Of a stretch of DNA of 64,000 bases, positions 22,678 through 32,830 are shown one piece after another. The notes under the pieces were generated by a model. It was not told the DNA's origin and made no database searches. It saw nothing but the letters and a program-made list of their open reading frames with translations. Location: NCBI RefSeq assembly GCF_004193775.1, contig NC_041004.1, positions 35,736,411 through 35,800,410 on the forward strand, given 5' to 3'. Position 1 is the first letter of the stretch, and each line of letters opens with the position of its first letter. Made by a program: the position numbers and the translations under genes. Source of the DNA: Glycine soja. Lineage: Eukaryota; Streptophyta; Magnoliopsida; Fabales; Fabaceae.

Positions 22678-23499
22678 ATGGCATTTCTAGGAGAAACTAG
22701 TAGTCAGACGATTGTCAACTCAAGGTTGGCTTTCATTTATCCAAATGGATCGATTATTCACAATGATACTGGGGTTTACTTCCAAACTTCAACTCTGGTG
22801 CCCATTCGAGTACCAAATAGGTGTGATTTTGCAAGCCTAAAAACCAGAATACACAATACCCTTCAGCTATCCGACAAACAATTTTTGGATGAAATTCACT
22901 ACCGGAAGCCATTCACCGATACAGGTAACCAAATTCGCTTTGAGTGTATCAAATTGATAAATGATGACGATGTCAACACAATGTTAATGTTTAATGATCA
23001 ATTTTCTTGTGTTGGTCCGATTGAGTTATTATGCACCGTTGGAAGAACACCAGATGGAATAATAAACTTACTTGAACGCACTATGCCTCGTATTCATGAC
23101 GCGATCCTGTATTACAACGGCAAATGGAACATGCCACCGCAGAACAAATTTGTTGGTTGCGCGTTCAGAGGAAAAAATCCTAAGAAATTTCAAATTCCTT
23201 CGACATGTACCATCGATGAACTGAAGAATTTAATCAAGCAAGTTGCACCTAAAGGGATTCCCCCTCTTGGAATTCACAAATCACAAACGGTAAGACGATT
23301 GTTTTTCCGCCAACCAGCTCGGTTTGAGTATTCAGATACGGTTATAAAATATGAAATAAATGAGCTGATCACCAACGAAGAACTGCTGAAGGTGTTAGTA
23401 CAATCTAACTACTGGAAAAAATATGGACCAATAGAAATTTTAGCTGTCTTTACTAAATATATTGAAGACGAGGTCAGTGGGACGTCGCTAAACAACTGA
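22678..23499 (+). CDS. Tandem PB1-like domain protein of the MULE
   Basis: Single exon of 273 residues from ATG 22678 (MAFLGETSSQ). Two related halves are visible. The first (about 18-118) starts LAFIYPNGSIIHNDTGVYF and has FASLKTRIHNTLQLS and VGPIELLCTV. The second (about 133-250) starts AILYYNGKWNMPP and has STCTIDELKNLIKQVAP and YGPIEILAVF. PB1-like folds of this kind are known from plant MULE-associated proteins, where they may support protein interaction; that is family knowledge plus inference. It starts 447 bp after the transposase stop, same strand, so it may be a second gene or lie on an alternative transcript. No lesion is seen. The PB1 name is the closest family I recognise. Confidence 0.7.
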   Translation: MAFLGETSSQTIVNSRLAFIYPNGSIIHNDTGVYFQTSTLVPIRVPNRCDFASLKTRIHNTLQLSDKQFLDEIHYRKPFTDTGNQIRFECIKLINDDDVNTMLMFNDQFSCVGPIELLCTVGRTPDGIINLLERTMPRIHDAILYYNGKWNMPPQNKFVGCAFRGKNPKKFQIPSTCTIDELKNLIKQVAPKGIPPLGIHKSQTVRRLFFRQPARFEYSDTVIKYEINELITNEELLKVLVQSNYWKKYGPIEILAVFTKYIEDEVSGTSLNN

Positions 23500-23619
23500 A
23501 TGTCATGTTTAATTTTTTGTTTTTTTGTTGATGTAACCTTTATATGTTTACGGCGTGTTTAATTCCCATAATAAAGTTGAATGCGTTGTTTCAGTGGTCC
23601 AAAAATTTAATTGTTAAAA

Positions 23620-24383
23620 GGGTTCGTTTCGTATTTTTTTGGATTTTGAGGCTTTGTTTTGACGTGTTAGTTGACGGAACTGGGGAACGGGACTATTTTT
23701 TTTGGATTCTTTGACGTCCAAACATGAGAAATGGCCGCCCTCCGTTGTCTCAGGGCACTGGCACACCCACGCAAAAAAATCCCAAACATGGGTACTTGAA
23801 CATGGAAAAAGGGTTCATTTCGTATTTTTTTGGATTTTGAGGCTTTGTTTTGACGTGTTAATTGACGGAACCATGGAACGGGACTATTTTTTTTGGATTC
23901 TTTGACGTCCAAACATGAGAAATGGCCACCCTCCGTTGTCTCAGGGCACTGGCACACCCACGCAAAAAAATCCCAAACATGGGTACTTGAACATGGAAAA
24001 AGGGTTCATTTCGTATTTTTTTGGATTTTGAGGCTTTGTTTTGACGTGTTAGTTGACGGAACCATGGAACGAGACTATTTTTTTTGGATTCTTTGACGTC
24101 CAAACATGAGAAATGGCCGCCCTCCGTTGTCTCAGGGCACTGGCACACCCACGCAAAAAAATCCCAAACATGGGTACTTGAACATGGAAAAAGGGTTCAT
24201 TTCGTATTTTTTTGAATTTTGAGGCTTTGTTTTGACGTGTTAGTTGACGGAACCATGGAACAGGACTATTTTTTTTGGATTCTTTGACGTCCAAACATGA
24301 GAAATGGCCGCCCTCCGTTGTCTCAGGGCACTGGCACACCCACGCAAAAAAATCCCAAACATGGGTACTTGAACATGGAAAAA
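23620..24383. repeat. Four tandem 191-bp repeats
   Basis: Units begin with GGGTTC(A/G)TTTCGTATTTTT at 23620, 23811, 24002 and 24193, each 191 bp and nearly identical, containing TTTGACGTCCAAACATGAGA and CACTGGCACACCCACGC. A degenerate tail of shorter repeats of AACATGGAAAAAGGGTTCA and GTAATTCTTACAAACA runs to about 24600. It fills the gap between the convergent PB1-like and PMD genes. Repeated open frames of 96 and 67 codons on the two strands follow the period and are not genes. Confidence 0.92.
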
Positions 24384-24783
24384 AGATTCATTTATGTAAT
24401 TCTTACAAACAAAACTCATGATTCTAAAAACTTATGTTTTCTATGTAATTCTTACAAACATGGAAAAAGGGTTCATTTATGTAATTCTTACAAACATGGG
24501 TACTTGAACATGGAAAAAAGGTTCACTTATGAATTATTAATCATTTTAAAAACTTTTATTTTTTATGTAATTCTGACAAACAAAACTCATGATTCTAGGT
24601 TCCCTTTTTTTAAAAATAAATTTAAAACAACCGTAAACTTCGCTTAAGGACCACAAACAATCGGAATAACAAACTATATTATAAAATAATAAACTGTGCA
24701 AAACACGTCAACTATATTAAACAAAAACTGTAATAATTACAAATATTCATGTCAACTACAACACAACAAAATAAATACAATGA

Positions 24784-26832
24784 TCAATGGTCCGTGCGGC
24801 GTCTCTGACGAGCCCTGACCGTCCCATCAGCACTGGGTCCCCCTCTCGCGATCGTCAGGCAGTCCTGCATAATGTCATATAACTCTGAGCCTGCAGTGAC
24901 TATCCTAAGGTTGAGCACACGCTCCAACCTCTGTGCAATCGCCTCATATCCCTCGTAATCATCCTGTCAAAGTCAGTAAAAACATTTATTATGAAATTCA
25001 AAATAAACAACAACTCATAAAACATTAAACGCGCAAATAATCTTACCACATATGGAGGGGGGTCAAATGCCACTGGAACCTGGGGGCTGGGCGGCTGTAT
25101 GTAGTCCTCAGGGTCTGCAGCTGGTGCATCCCTCTGCTGGTCAGCTGCCTGGGTCGGTGTCATGAAAGGGTGAGATATGCGGAAAAACCACTCAATGTAA
25201 TCCGCAGATACCTGCCCAGGCACTAAACAAGGCTGACCCGCAGGTAGTAAGTGATCCGCAAACTCCATCCACCTGTCATCTATCTGATCCTGTGACAATC
25301 GTGCACTAACAGGCGGCGGAGGGATGCTCTGGATGTAACCGAACTGGCGTACCACCCTCTCCGGTCGAACTGCGACGATCATAGGACCCCATCTGAGCTG
25401 ACCCTGGAACGATGAAATCTCCTGAAACGCCCTAACACCCCGATGCTCCGTGTACGGCAACCAGGACACATCTGTGACGGTCAAACCATCACAACGTGCC
25501 CTGTAGGGTGCTCCTGTGATGCCCTTCATGTGCGCCTTCGACGTCAACCACCGGGAAGCACGTGGGGACGTCTCCTGGTATGTATCGTCAGTCACGCACT
25601 GATGCACACTAGGGAAGTGCTCATAGATCCAGCACTACACAATAATTGAGGTTAACATAACATAAAAACATGTTTAAATCATAATCGAACCTAACATATT
25701 AATAAACACAAAATTTACCTGAAGTAGCGTCAAGTACCCCGCAAGCTGTCGGGTGGTGGTCCTACAAGCCTCATCTAACTGGTCGTACATATGAACCAGC
25801 GCGGCAACCCCCCAAGCGTAACCACCACTATGAGCGAGGTCCCGGAAAGCGTCAAGGTGGACCACATGCACGTATGTTGCACTCTTATTAGCAAAAAGAG
25901 TGCAACCGACAAGGTGCAGCAGATAAGTGCGAGCTGCGACAATCCACCGCCGGGCCTGACATCTGGTCTCATAAATGTCACGAACCCATCCTAATCGTAC
26001 TTATGCTCCACGTGTGAGTGCTGTCTCGGCTCTGGCCTCCTCCGCAGACACTTCCAGCAACTCCGTGAGCAAGAATCTGGCCTCCTCCGTAGAAAGAGCG
26101 TGGAAACTGTGCAAGGCGCCAGTGATGGGCAAATGTAGAATGGACGACACATCATCCAATGTGATCGTCAGCTCTCCTACTGGAAGGTGGAAGGTGCTTG
26201 TCTCACTGTGCCACCTCTCCACAAATGCGGATATAAGTCCAGGATCGCCAGTAATAACTGAACAATCTATCAGTGGACTTAATCCTGTGGTAGCCACCAG
26301 ACCTTCAATCTCAGGCACTGGCCTCCCAATCAGTGTCACCTTCCTCCCATGTGACACTAACTTCAAATCAGGACGTTCCTGATTTGAAGTACAAATTATA
26401 CAATTATTAAAAAAAAATAATCATAAACAAATAAATAAACAATGACAAATAATTAACAAATAAAAATACCTGTCCACTCCACACGGCATGTGCAACATGC
26501 TCGGCAAATGATGTGAGCACTGACGGGTCACGTGGACCACCAGGGAATCCCTCTGCAGCATCATCACCATCTGACCCCTCACCACTATCAGCACCCTGTG
26601 CGTCCGCACGCATCTCAGGTGTCTCCGTAGGCTGCTCAGGGACATCATCAGTCATGTCAGCGACGTCCTCAGCCATATCACGTCCCTCCGTAGTCATCTG
26701 ATGAACGCGTAGCCTACGGGCTGAGGCAGTAGGCCTACGCCTCTCGGGAACATCGCCAGCATCCTCGTCAGCAGCTCTATCTCTGCCTACAACTCTACCT
26801 ATGGCACGACCTAAACCTCGTGTTCTGGCCAT
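24784..26832 (-). pseudogene. Plant mobile domain (PMD) gene of the MULE, one stop
   Basis: Four exons on the minus strand (26832-26470, 26378-25719, 25634-25047, 24963-24784) join at GT/AG sites in phase 0 for 596 codons. Start ATG 26832 (MARTRGLGRAIGR); stop TGA 24786-24784. The N-terminus is basic then acidic. Exons 2-3 hold the PMD: GRPVPEIEGLVATTGLSPLI, FHLPVGELTITLDDVSSILH, HLVGCTLFANKSATYVHVVH, GGYAWGVAALVHMYDQL and RPERVVRQFGYIQSIP. This is the MAIN/MAIL1-related family linked to silencing in Arabidopsis and also found in transposons. One in-frame TAA (26003-26001) interrupts exon 2 before VRLGWVRDIYE, where relatives as I remember them have Tyr; everything else is open. A polymorphic or recent mutation is likely. 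The gene reads inward from the right terminus, convergent with the transposase. Confidence 0.85.
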
Positions 26833-26879
26833 GATCTGTAAATCATGTCCAACACGTATTTTTTTCGGTCAAAATATAC

Positions 26880-27830
26880 ACAATTTTCTTTATAAAAAAT
26901 CAACTTTATTTATAAACAAATAAGACTAACTTAAATCAAATTATTTTCACACATACACGACCTAATTTTAAAAAAAAAAATTAAACAACTTCATTTATAT
27001 AAAAAAAAACAACTAATGTAAAATAAAATTATTAATAAACATGCACAACTTAATTTTTTTTAAAAAAATTAAACAACTTCATTTATAAAAAAAAAACACA
27101 ACTAATATAAAAATAATTCATTACTAAACATCCACAACTTAATTTTTAAAAAAAATTAAACAACTTCATTTATAAAAAAAAACACAACTAATGTAAAAAA
27201 AATTAATTAGTAAACATCCAACTCTTAATTTAAAAAAAAATAAGAAACTTCATTTCTAAAAAAAAACACAACTAAATTACTTAGTAAACATCAACAAGTT
27301 AATTTTTTTAAAAAAAAAAAAATAAACAACTTCATTTATAAAAAAAAAAAACACAACTAATATAAAAATAATTCATTACTAAACATCCACAACTTAATTT
27401 TTAAAAAAAATTAAACAACTAATGTAAAAAAAATTATTTAGTAAACATCCACAATTTTTTTAGTAAATAAAATACTTCATTTATAATAAAATAAACTAAT
27501 TAATTATAAAAAATTAGTATTTTTATAAAACTTCCAAAACACACAACTTTAATTATAAAAATAGACAACTTCATTTTTAAAGAAAAAACACTAATTTTAA
27601 AAAAAAACAATAAACAAAAACAAACATAACTACTTTTATAAAAAAAAATTAATTTACAAATTAATATTTAGTAAAAATACACAATTTAAATTATAAAAAA
27701 AATATGACATCAAAAACCCAAACTTCATTTTTCATAAAATCTAAAAAACAAAATAACCAAAATAAATAAAATAATTCATTTAAAAAAAAACAAAACAATT
27801 TCTGTTTAAAAAAATTTTAAAAAAAAAACA
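26880..27830. repeat. A-rich degenerate tandem region
   Basis: Degenerate copies, about 85 bp each, combine AACAACTTCATTTATAAAA, an A run, ACACAACTAATxTAAAAA and TAGTAAACATCCACAACTTA. At least six copies are visible between 26950 and 27480. The region lies upstream of the PMD gene, in its promoter or leader region. No coding sequence. Confidence 0.7.
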
Positions 27831-27851
27831 CAAAAAAAAACAAAAAAAGCA

Positions 27852-28112
27852 CTTCCGGAAGAAGTGGTTCTTCCGGAAATATTCCGGAAGTAGGGGTTCT
27901 TCCGGAAAGGTCTTCCGGAACTTTGAAAGGTCTTCCGGAAGTGCGCGTCTTCCGGAATTCTTCCGGATGAACCACTTCTTCTGGAAAGTTCCCGGAAGAG
28001 GTTTTCTGGGAGTCTTCTGGAAGAAGTGTTCTTCCGGAAGAACACTTCTTCCGGAAACTTTCCGGAAAAGGTTCTTCCGGAACTTCCGGAAGAACCCCTA
28101 ACGGGTCTTCCG
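27852..28112. repeat. Right TTCCGGAA palindrome array
   Basis: About thirteen exact TTCCGGAA octamers and several near copies in 260 bp, mirroring the left arrays of the same MULE. Open frames here come from the repeat. Confidence 0.9.
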
Positions 28113-28179
28113 GAAGACTCCGTCGTCAGCCTTTTGCGCCATTTTTTCCGGCGTCCTCTCGTCTTCTCCCCTCTCGTCT

Positions 28180-28440
28180 TCTACCCTAAGGTTACTATCC
28201 TAAGGTAACTATCCTAAGGTTCCATTGCTATGCTAACAATGCTGCATATTACAAGCAAAGGGTAGGGAGGGAGACTAACCTGTTCGCGGAGAAGAAGAAG
28301 AAAACCTTGTCTTGGGCGCGCCTCGCGGAGAAGAAGGAAGTTCACGAAGAAGATAAGAAGAACCAGGTTCACGGAAGAGGAAGAGAAGACGAAACTGTTC
28401 AAAGAAACAGTGTCTTCCGGGAGGTAATTCGCGTTTTTTA
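28180..28440 (-). promoter_or_regulatory. Probable leader region of the PMD gene
   Basis: Read on the minus strand, the segment is pyrimidine-rich (CTTCTTCTTCTCCGCGAACAG) and is followed at about 28280 by a donor-like GTTAGT, as in a spliced 5' leader. It also carries three copies of ACTATCCTAAGGT (about 28178-28222). Assigned by position and base composition only. Confidence 0.3.
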
Positions 28441-28452
28441 TAATTTTATCTT

Positions 28453-28525
28453 AAAGGGCAAAATGGTAGTTTCAATAATTTGCTGGGTGCACCAGCAATA
28501 TTGCTGGGTGCACCTAGCATTTCTC
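28453..28525 (-). repeat. Right terminal inverted repeat of 10.9-kb MULE
   Basis: Reverse complement of the left terminus over about 70 bp with mismatches. It ends directly before the second CAATACTAG at 28526-28534. Confidence 0.88.
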
Positions 28526-28534
28526 CAATACTAG

Positions 28535-29103
28535 CCCACCAAAAGAAACACATGAAGTGATGATTATTTAGAGTGGACAATTGCTTCCTAGAGTCCCCCA
28601 ATTGCTTCCGGAATGAGAAGTAATATGAAAAATACAGAAAAAAGAAACACTCTAACATTAGTTAATTCAGTTTATAATTCTAGTCCCGAAGAATGAGAAT
28701 ATATATATAAATCCTTCATGACAGATATTTTTCATATGAATTTCTTTTTTTTGTCTCCCTTGTTTAGTTGTTTCCTAAGACTCCAAGGAAATTCAGTAAT
28801 TCACATAGTAAGTTGTAGTGTTGTAAGTTGAAAATTATAAAGAGATTTTTTTAATTGATTAAAAATCACAAAATCATGTGTATTAAAAAAATAGTAAAAC
28901 TTACACAATTTTGTAAATTTGATCAAATTTTAATTAATAATAGAAATTGTGTTAGAAAGAGAAAGAATGTATTAAAAGATGTATTATTAATCAATAAAGT
29001 CTAACTCAATTTATTAAACAGAGTATGTAAATTATTATAAATCTCCTTATACTTATTTTTTATTTTCATGAATAAAAAAATGTATTATTATTATTATTAT
29101 TAC

Positions 29104-29151
<48 letters not shown>

Positions 29152-31090
29152 ACCCAAAAAAAAGAAAAAAAATGTGTTTTTAGTATTTCTCAATTATAAT
29201 CCATACTCATTACAAACAGAAACAAAGTGTCCGATGCAACTTTGCATCAACTTCGGGATAGTGAAAGGCTTTAATTATTTTATTTTTTTTGTTTTGTTTT
29301 GTTTCGCTGTTAAGGATAGTGAAAGTTATTGAATCCAATGACAAGGTGCCTTACTTTGGAGAAGCACAAACCAACTTTCATGCTATCCCAAAGATTCTTT
29401 TATCCAACCTGATCCTAAAGGTACCATTTTATTTCCAATAACCAATCCAAAAATCGTCCACATACCCTGAATTTTCAAATGGCATATGCCTTAGGAGAAG
29501 GAAGCCATTATGGTAATTTTGTTCAGAAGAATGTAGGTCATAGAAAACTTATCTGACTTAGTACACACAATCATTGGCTGATGCTATAGAAATATAGAAA
29601 TTTGGATATGAGTGATTATATTTGGACAACCAAAAATTTTATACACCCAAACAACAACTCTCTTTTTATCACAATACATCATCGATTAAATCAATCGTTT
29701 ATTTCTCCTCTCTTTCTTTCTCTCTCAAGATGGAGACAATTCAAGATTGTCCAAAAAACATTTTTCTTTGGATATGGACATATCGACAAAGTTTAGTGAG
29801 ATTTTACAATGGGATTAGGATGTCTCCATGATTAGCTGAATCAAAGTTGTCCAAATGACGACCAGTGTAATCATAACATCATGTTTAGTGGGAAAATATT
29901 GTTTACTTTTGGAGGCTTAGTACTTGTGATGCATTTGGTCTCACAGATGTAGACTCACAAAATCAGTCAGACCCAAAGAATTAAATGACTGATGTAAATA
30001 ATGTTCTCAATTACTTCTGGACAATGTAGACACCACTTGTGGTATGCTGGAGAGTTTCATAGTGAAGAATATTTTGTTGTAACTAAATAGTTACACTATA
30101 AGGCCCCACTTCATGAGTTCATGATTGTGCAATACAAAGTTGTTGTTGTTGTCTAGGAGAAGGCCACATTCTGGTGATTGAGAAAATAGTTCACAAGTTG
30201 TTGAAGTTGATATCCATTGTATCACAGCTGATAGATGAATATTTGCCTTGATCCAGTTGAAATAATTTCTCTTATACAAACAAGTCAGTAGATGATGAAC
30301 TGAAGAAATTCTTACATCGGCTGAAAAAGATTTTGAAGTATCACACACACAATAAAGATTTCCCACCATATAACTGATAGATATCCTGAGTGAGTAACTA
30401 AAATAGTTCAGTAGTAAATCATTTCAGGATCATTTAGAGGCATGAGCATAACAAGTAGCACATGGAACATGGAACATGGAGCATAACTATTAGCAGGATA
30501 TTTGCATCAATAGGTAGACTACACATATCTATATATAGGGGGAGCATATAAATATGTCATTTGAGCCTTAAGTAAATTATTGGACTCGGAGGGGGGAAGG
30601 GGGAGGATAATAACAACTAAAGTTGTAATCCTTTGTAATAGCTATAACAAGATTCATAGTCAGCAATAATCCAATAAAACAAATAAGAAAAACAAAATCT
30701 TTGATGTAACATAATTATAATCAGTTGGTAATTCATATTGGCATCTATACCTATGGATATTGAAAGGTTAGTTTATGCTCAGCAAGTTACTTATGAGATA
30801 TAATTAGTTCCTACATTTAATTAAGGTCAAATGCAGGCTGAGTCTCTCTATGCTTGTTGGGAGAGATTCAAAAAAATCTTTAAAAAGTTCCCTACCATGC
30901 CATATACCAGTGACTCTTGCAGTTGAATATGTAAATGGACATCAACAACATTCAAATCTTAGTCTCACCTCATGATTGGTGTAATAATTAAAGTTATGTT
31001 TGGATAAGTTTCTCTATAAATATTTAGAGGGGAAGAAAATAACAAAGAAAAATAAAATAAACTTCTCTTGAAGACTAAAATTAGTTTATT
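28535..31090. other. Gene-poor DNA right of the MULE
   Basis: No gene supported. An (ATT)n microsatellite lies at 29082-29150. A weak inverted pair of TTTGGACAAC / GTTGTCCAAA lies at about 29620 and 29845 and may bound a MITE. The minus-strand frame at 30091-30369 was not recognised. Confidence 0.5.
29082..29150. repeat. (ATT)n microsatellite
   Basis: About 23 ATT units with one interruption (CTATT). Confidence 0.95.
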
Positions 31091-31099
31091 AATTAATAT

Positions 31100-31272
31100 G
31101 GTGTATTCATCGACTTTGTTGATATCTGATTTCCGTCAGAGAATTCGATTTATCACCTTTATCGAAATTCTTTCTTTCTAATCACATTTTTTTCCACCTA
31201 CAAGGCTCGAACTCGAGACCTTATTTAAGAGGGATTGAATTTAGTATCATCGGTAACTTGTTGGTGTTAAAA
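31100..31272 (-). mobile_element. SINE-like relic with B-box motif
   Basis: On the minus strand, GGTCTCGAGTTCGAGCC (31205-31221) fits the pol III B box / T-arm pattern. It lies about 40 bp after ACCAACAAGTTACCGATGAT, which resembles a decayed tRNA-like A-box region. This arrangement is that of a tRNA-derived SINE head. No poly(A) tail or target duplication was established. Confidence 0.35.
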
Positions 31273-32458
31273 TCAATTTTAGAAAAAAGGTAAAACATTT
31301 TAATTTTTCCAAGTATAATTTCAACTACCAACTAACCAGAAATGGTTATGACATCCAGAAATATAATCCACGAGGACAAATGAAGCTGAGCAATCATTTT
31401 AGAGAGCACAACTCATGATGAGGTATCGCCAAGGAGACAGAATCTAAGTGTTAGCTTCAACTTTTGAAAGAATGTCAAAAGTGAAAGCATAATAAGAGAA
31501 ATGGGTCAAACATGGAAAACCTGCCATCATGCTATGCTATAGAAAGAAATTAAGGTATTTTTCATTGTTTTTGCTTTACCCTCATGAAATCACAACATGG
31601 ATACCCTCAAATTCAATTCATGTTTATAAATTTGTGATTTTGTGTCTATGAGTGCAGAGTTCAATTTAATTTGCTTCACCATCTGCTATGAGTGCAGTAA
31701 TGCATGCAAATTGAATACAACAATATTATTGTGAAGGCCATGGTATATGTTTTCCAACAATATTGTCAGAATCTAATTCTCAACTGAAACTTTGAGCTAT
31801 AAAAAAAAATAGCCTTTTAGTTACAAGCAGCATATTTTCTGCATGTTCTTTTACAAGGTTAGAATTAAAAGCAAACAAAAAAAACTGCGTACTACTTTAA
31901 TTGCAGAACCTTCTACATTGACCAAATATTCCATCTAATTAGAGCTTTCCCTTTATGCTTTTGCGGCCATTTTAGGACCAGACTAGATGCCATGCATTTT
32001 CCATCTCTCTTAAAAGTCTCAATATTCTTGGTTCCTTGCCTGCAATAATGTCAAAAGGCCTAATTTTGCAACAGTTTCCTGCTTAATACCCTTCTCTACT
32101 AATCACTCCGGTAAAATCAATAAATTATCCACGAGGACAATCTATGCTTAGTTATAAAAAGTTGTCCGCGCAAGTGATAATTAAGGTCTAGGATCAATAC
32201 CGATTTAGTATAGAGTTGCAACTAGAAGTACCACTTTACTTCAAAATTGATTATTTTGGGGTAGATAATTAGTTGGATGTCAAATAAAAAATTTTAAATT
32301 TGTTAAAAAAAAAAAACATGATTACTTTCTTCATTAAATCACTTGCTATATTTTTATTTGAATTTAATAAAAATACACTAATTTTTACATTCTTATCCAA
32401 TTGCATATTATCATACATGATAAATTTTAATAAATTTTTTATAATAATTACTTAACAA

Positions 32459-32461
<3 letters not shown>

Positions 32462-32512
<51 letters not shown>
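32462..32512. repeat. (AT)n microsatellite
   Basis: About 25 uninterrupted AT units. Confidence 0.95.
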
Positions 32513-32515
<3 letters not shown>

Positions 32516-32794
32516 ATTTATGATGGTTGACAATTTAAAATTATTTTACACAGAAAATTAAACTCTTTATTTTTTTTTAAGTATAATTCTTCTAATTCAC
32601 TTTTGATGGTAATTTAATAGTTAAATAATTTAAATTATATTAATAATAAGATAGGATAAAATATATTTTTGATTTATGAAAAAATTAGTCATACTCCCTC
32701 TATTTTAAAACCGATGAATTTGGTCTTCACATTTGTGAATTACAGTGGAATAAGTCCATCACGCTCACTAAGTAGTTTTTTTCCTGATTGACTC

Positions 32795-32830
<36 letters not shown>

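Larger units (their letters stand above)
17627..28525. mobile_element. Three-gene Mutator-like element, 10.9 kb
   Basis: Termini begin GGGAGTTGCTACGTGCACCC on the left and GAGAAATGCTAGGTGCACCC on the complement of the right. Similarity extends about 70 bp to GAAACTGCCCTT / AAACTACCATTTTGCCCTT. The perfect 9-bp target duplication CAATACTAG flanks it (17618-17626 and 28526-28534), the Mutator hallmark. Cargo in order: TTCCGGAA arrays, transposase-OTU gene (+), PB1-like gene (+), four 191-bp repeats, PMD gene (-), an A-rich degenerate tandem region, and another TTCCGGAA array. Convergent genes read from the two ends recall maize MuDR. The identical target duplication argues for a fairly recent insertion. 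The transposase frame is open throughout; the PMD gene has one stop. Confidence 0.93.

Noticed and set aside
23667..24339. Three identical 96-codon minus-strand frames and matching plus-strand frames
   Set aside because: They repeat with the 191-bp tandem period and lack gene structure.
23620..24383. Regular direct repeats as a CRISPR array
   Set aside because: Units are 191 bp, nearly identical throughout with no variable spacers, in a plant nuclear context.
28178..28222. Homing-endonuclease-like motif CCTAAGG
   Set aside because: Only part of the known I-CeuI site is present, and the surroundings are nuclear transposon sequence, not organelle rRNA.
30091..30369. 92-codon minus-strand frame considered as a copia polyprotein fragment
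   Set aside because: No integrase, reverse transcriptase or RNase H motif could be read in any frame.
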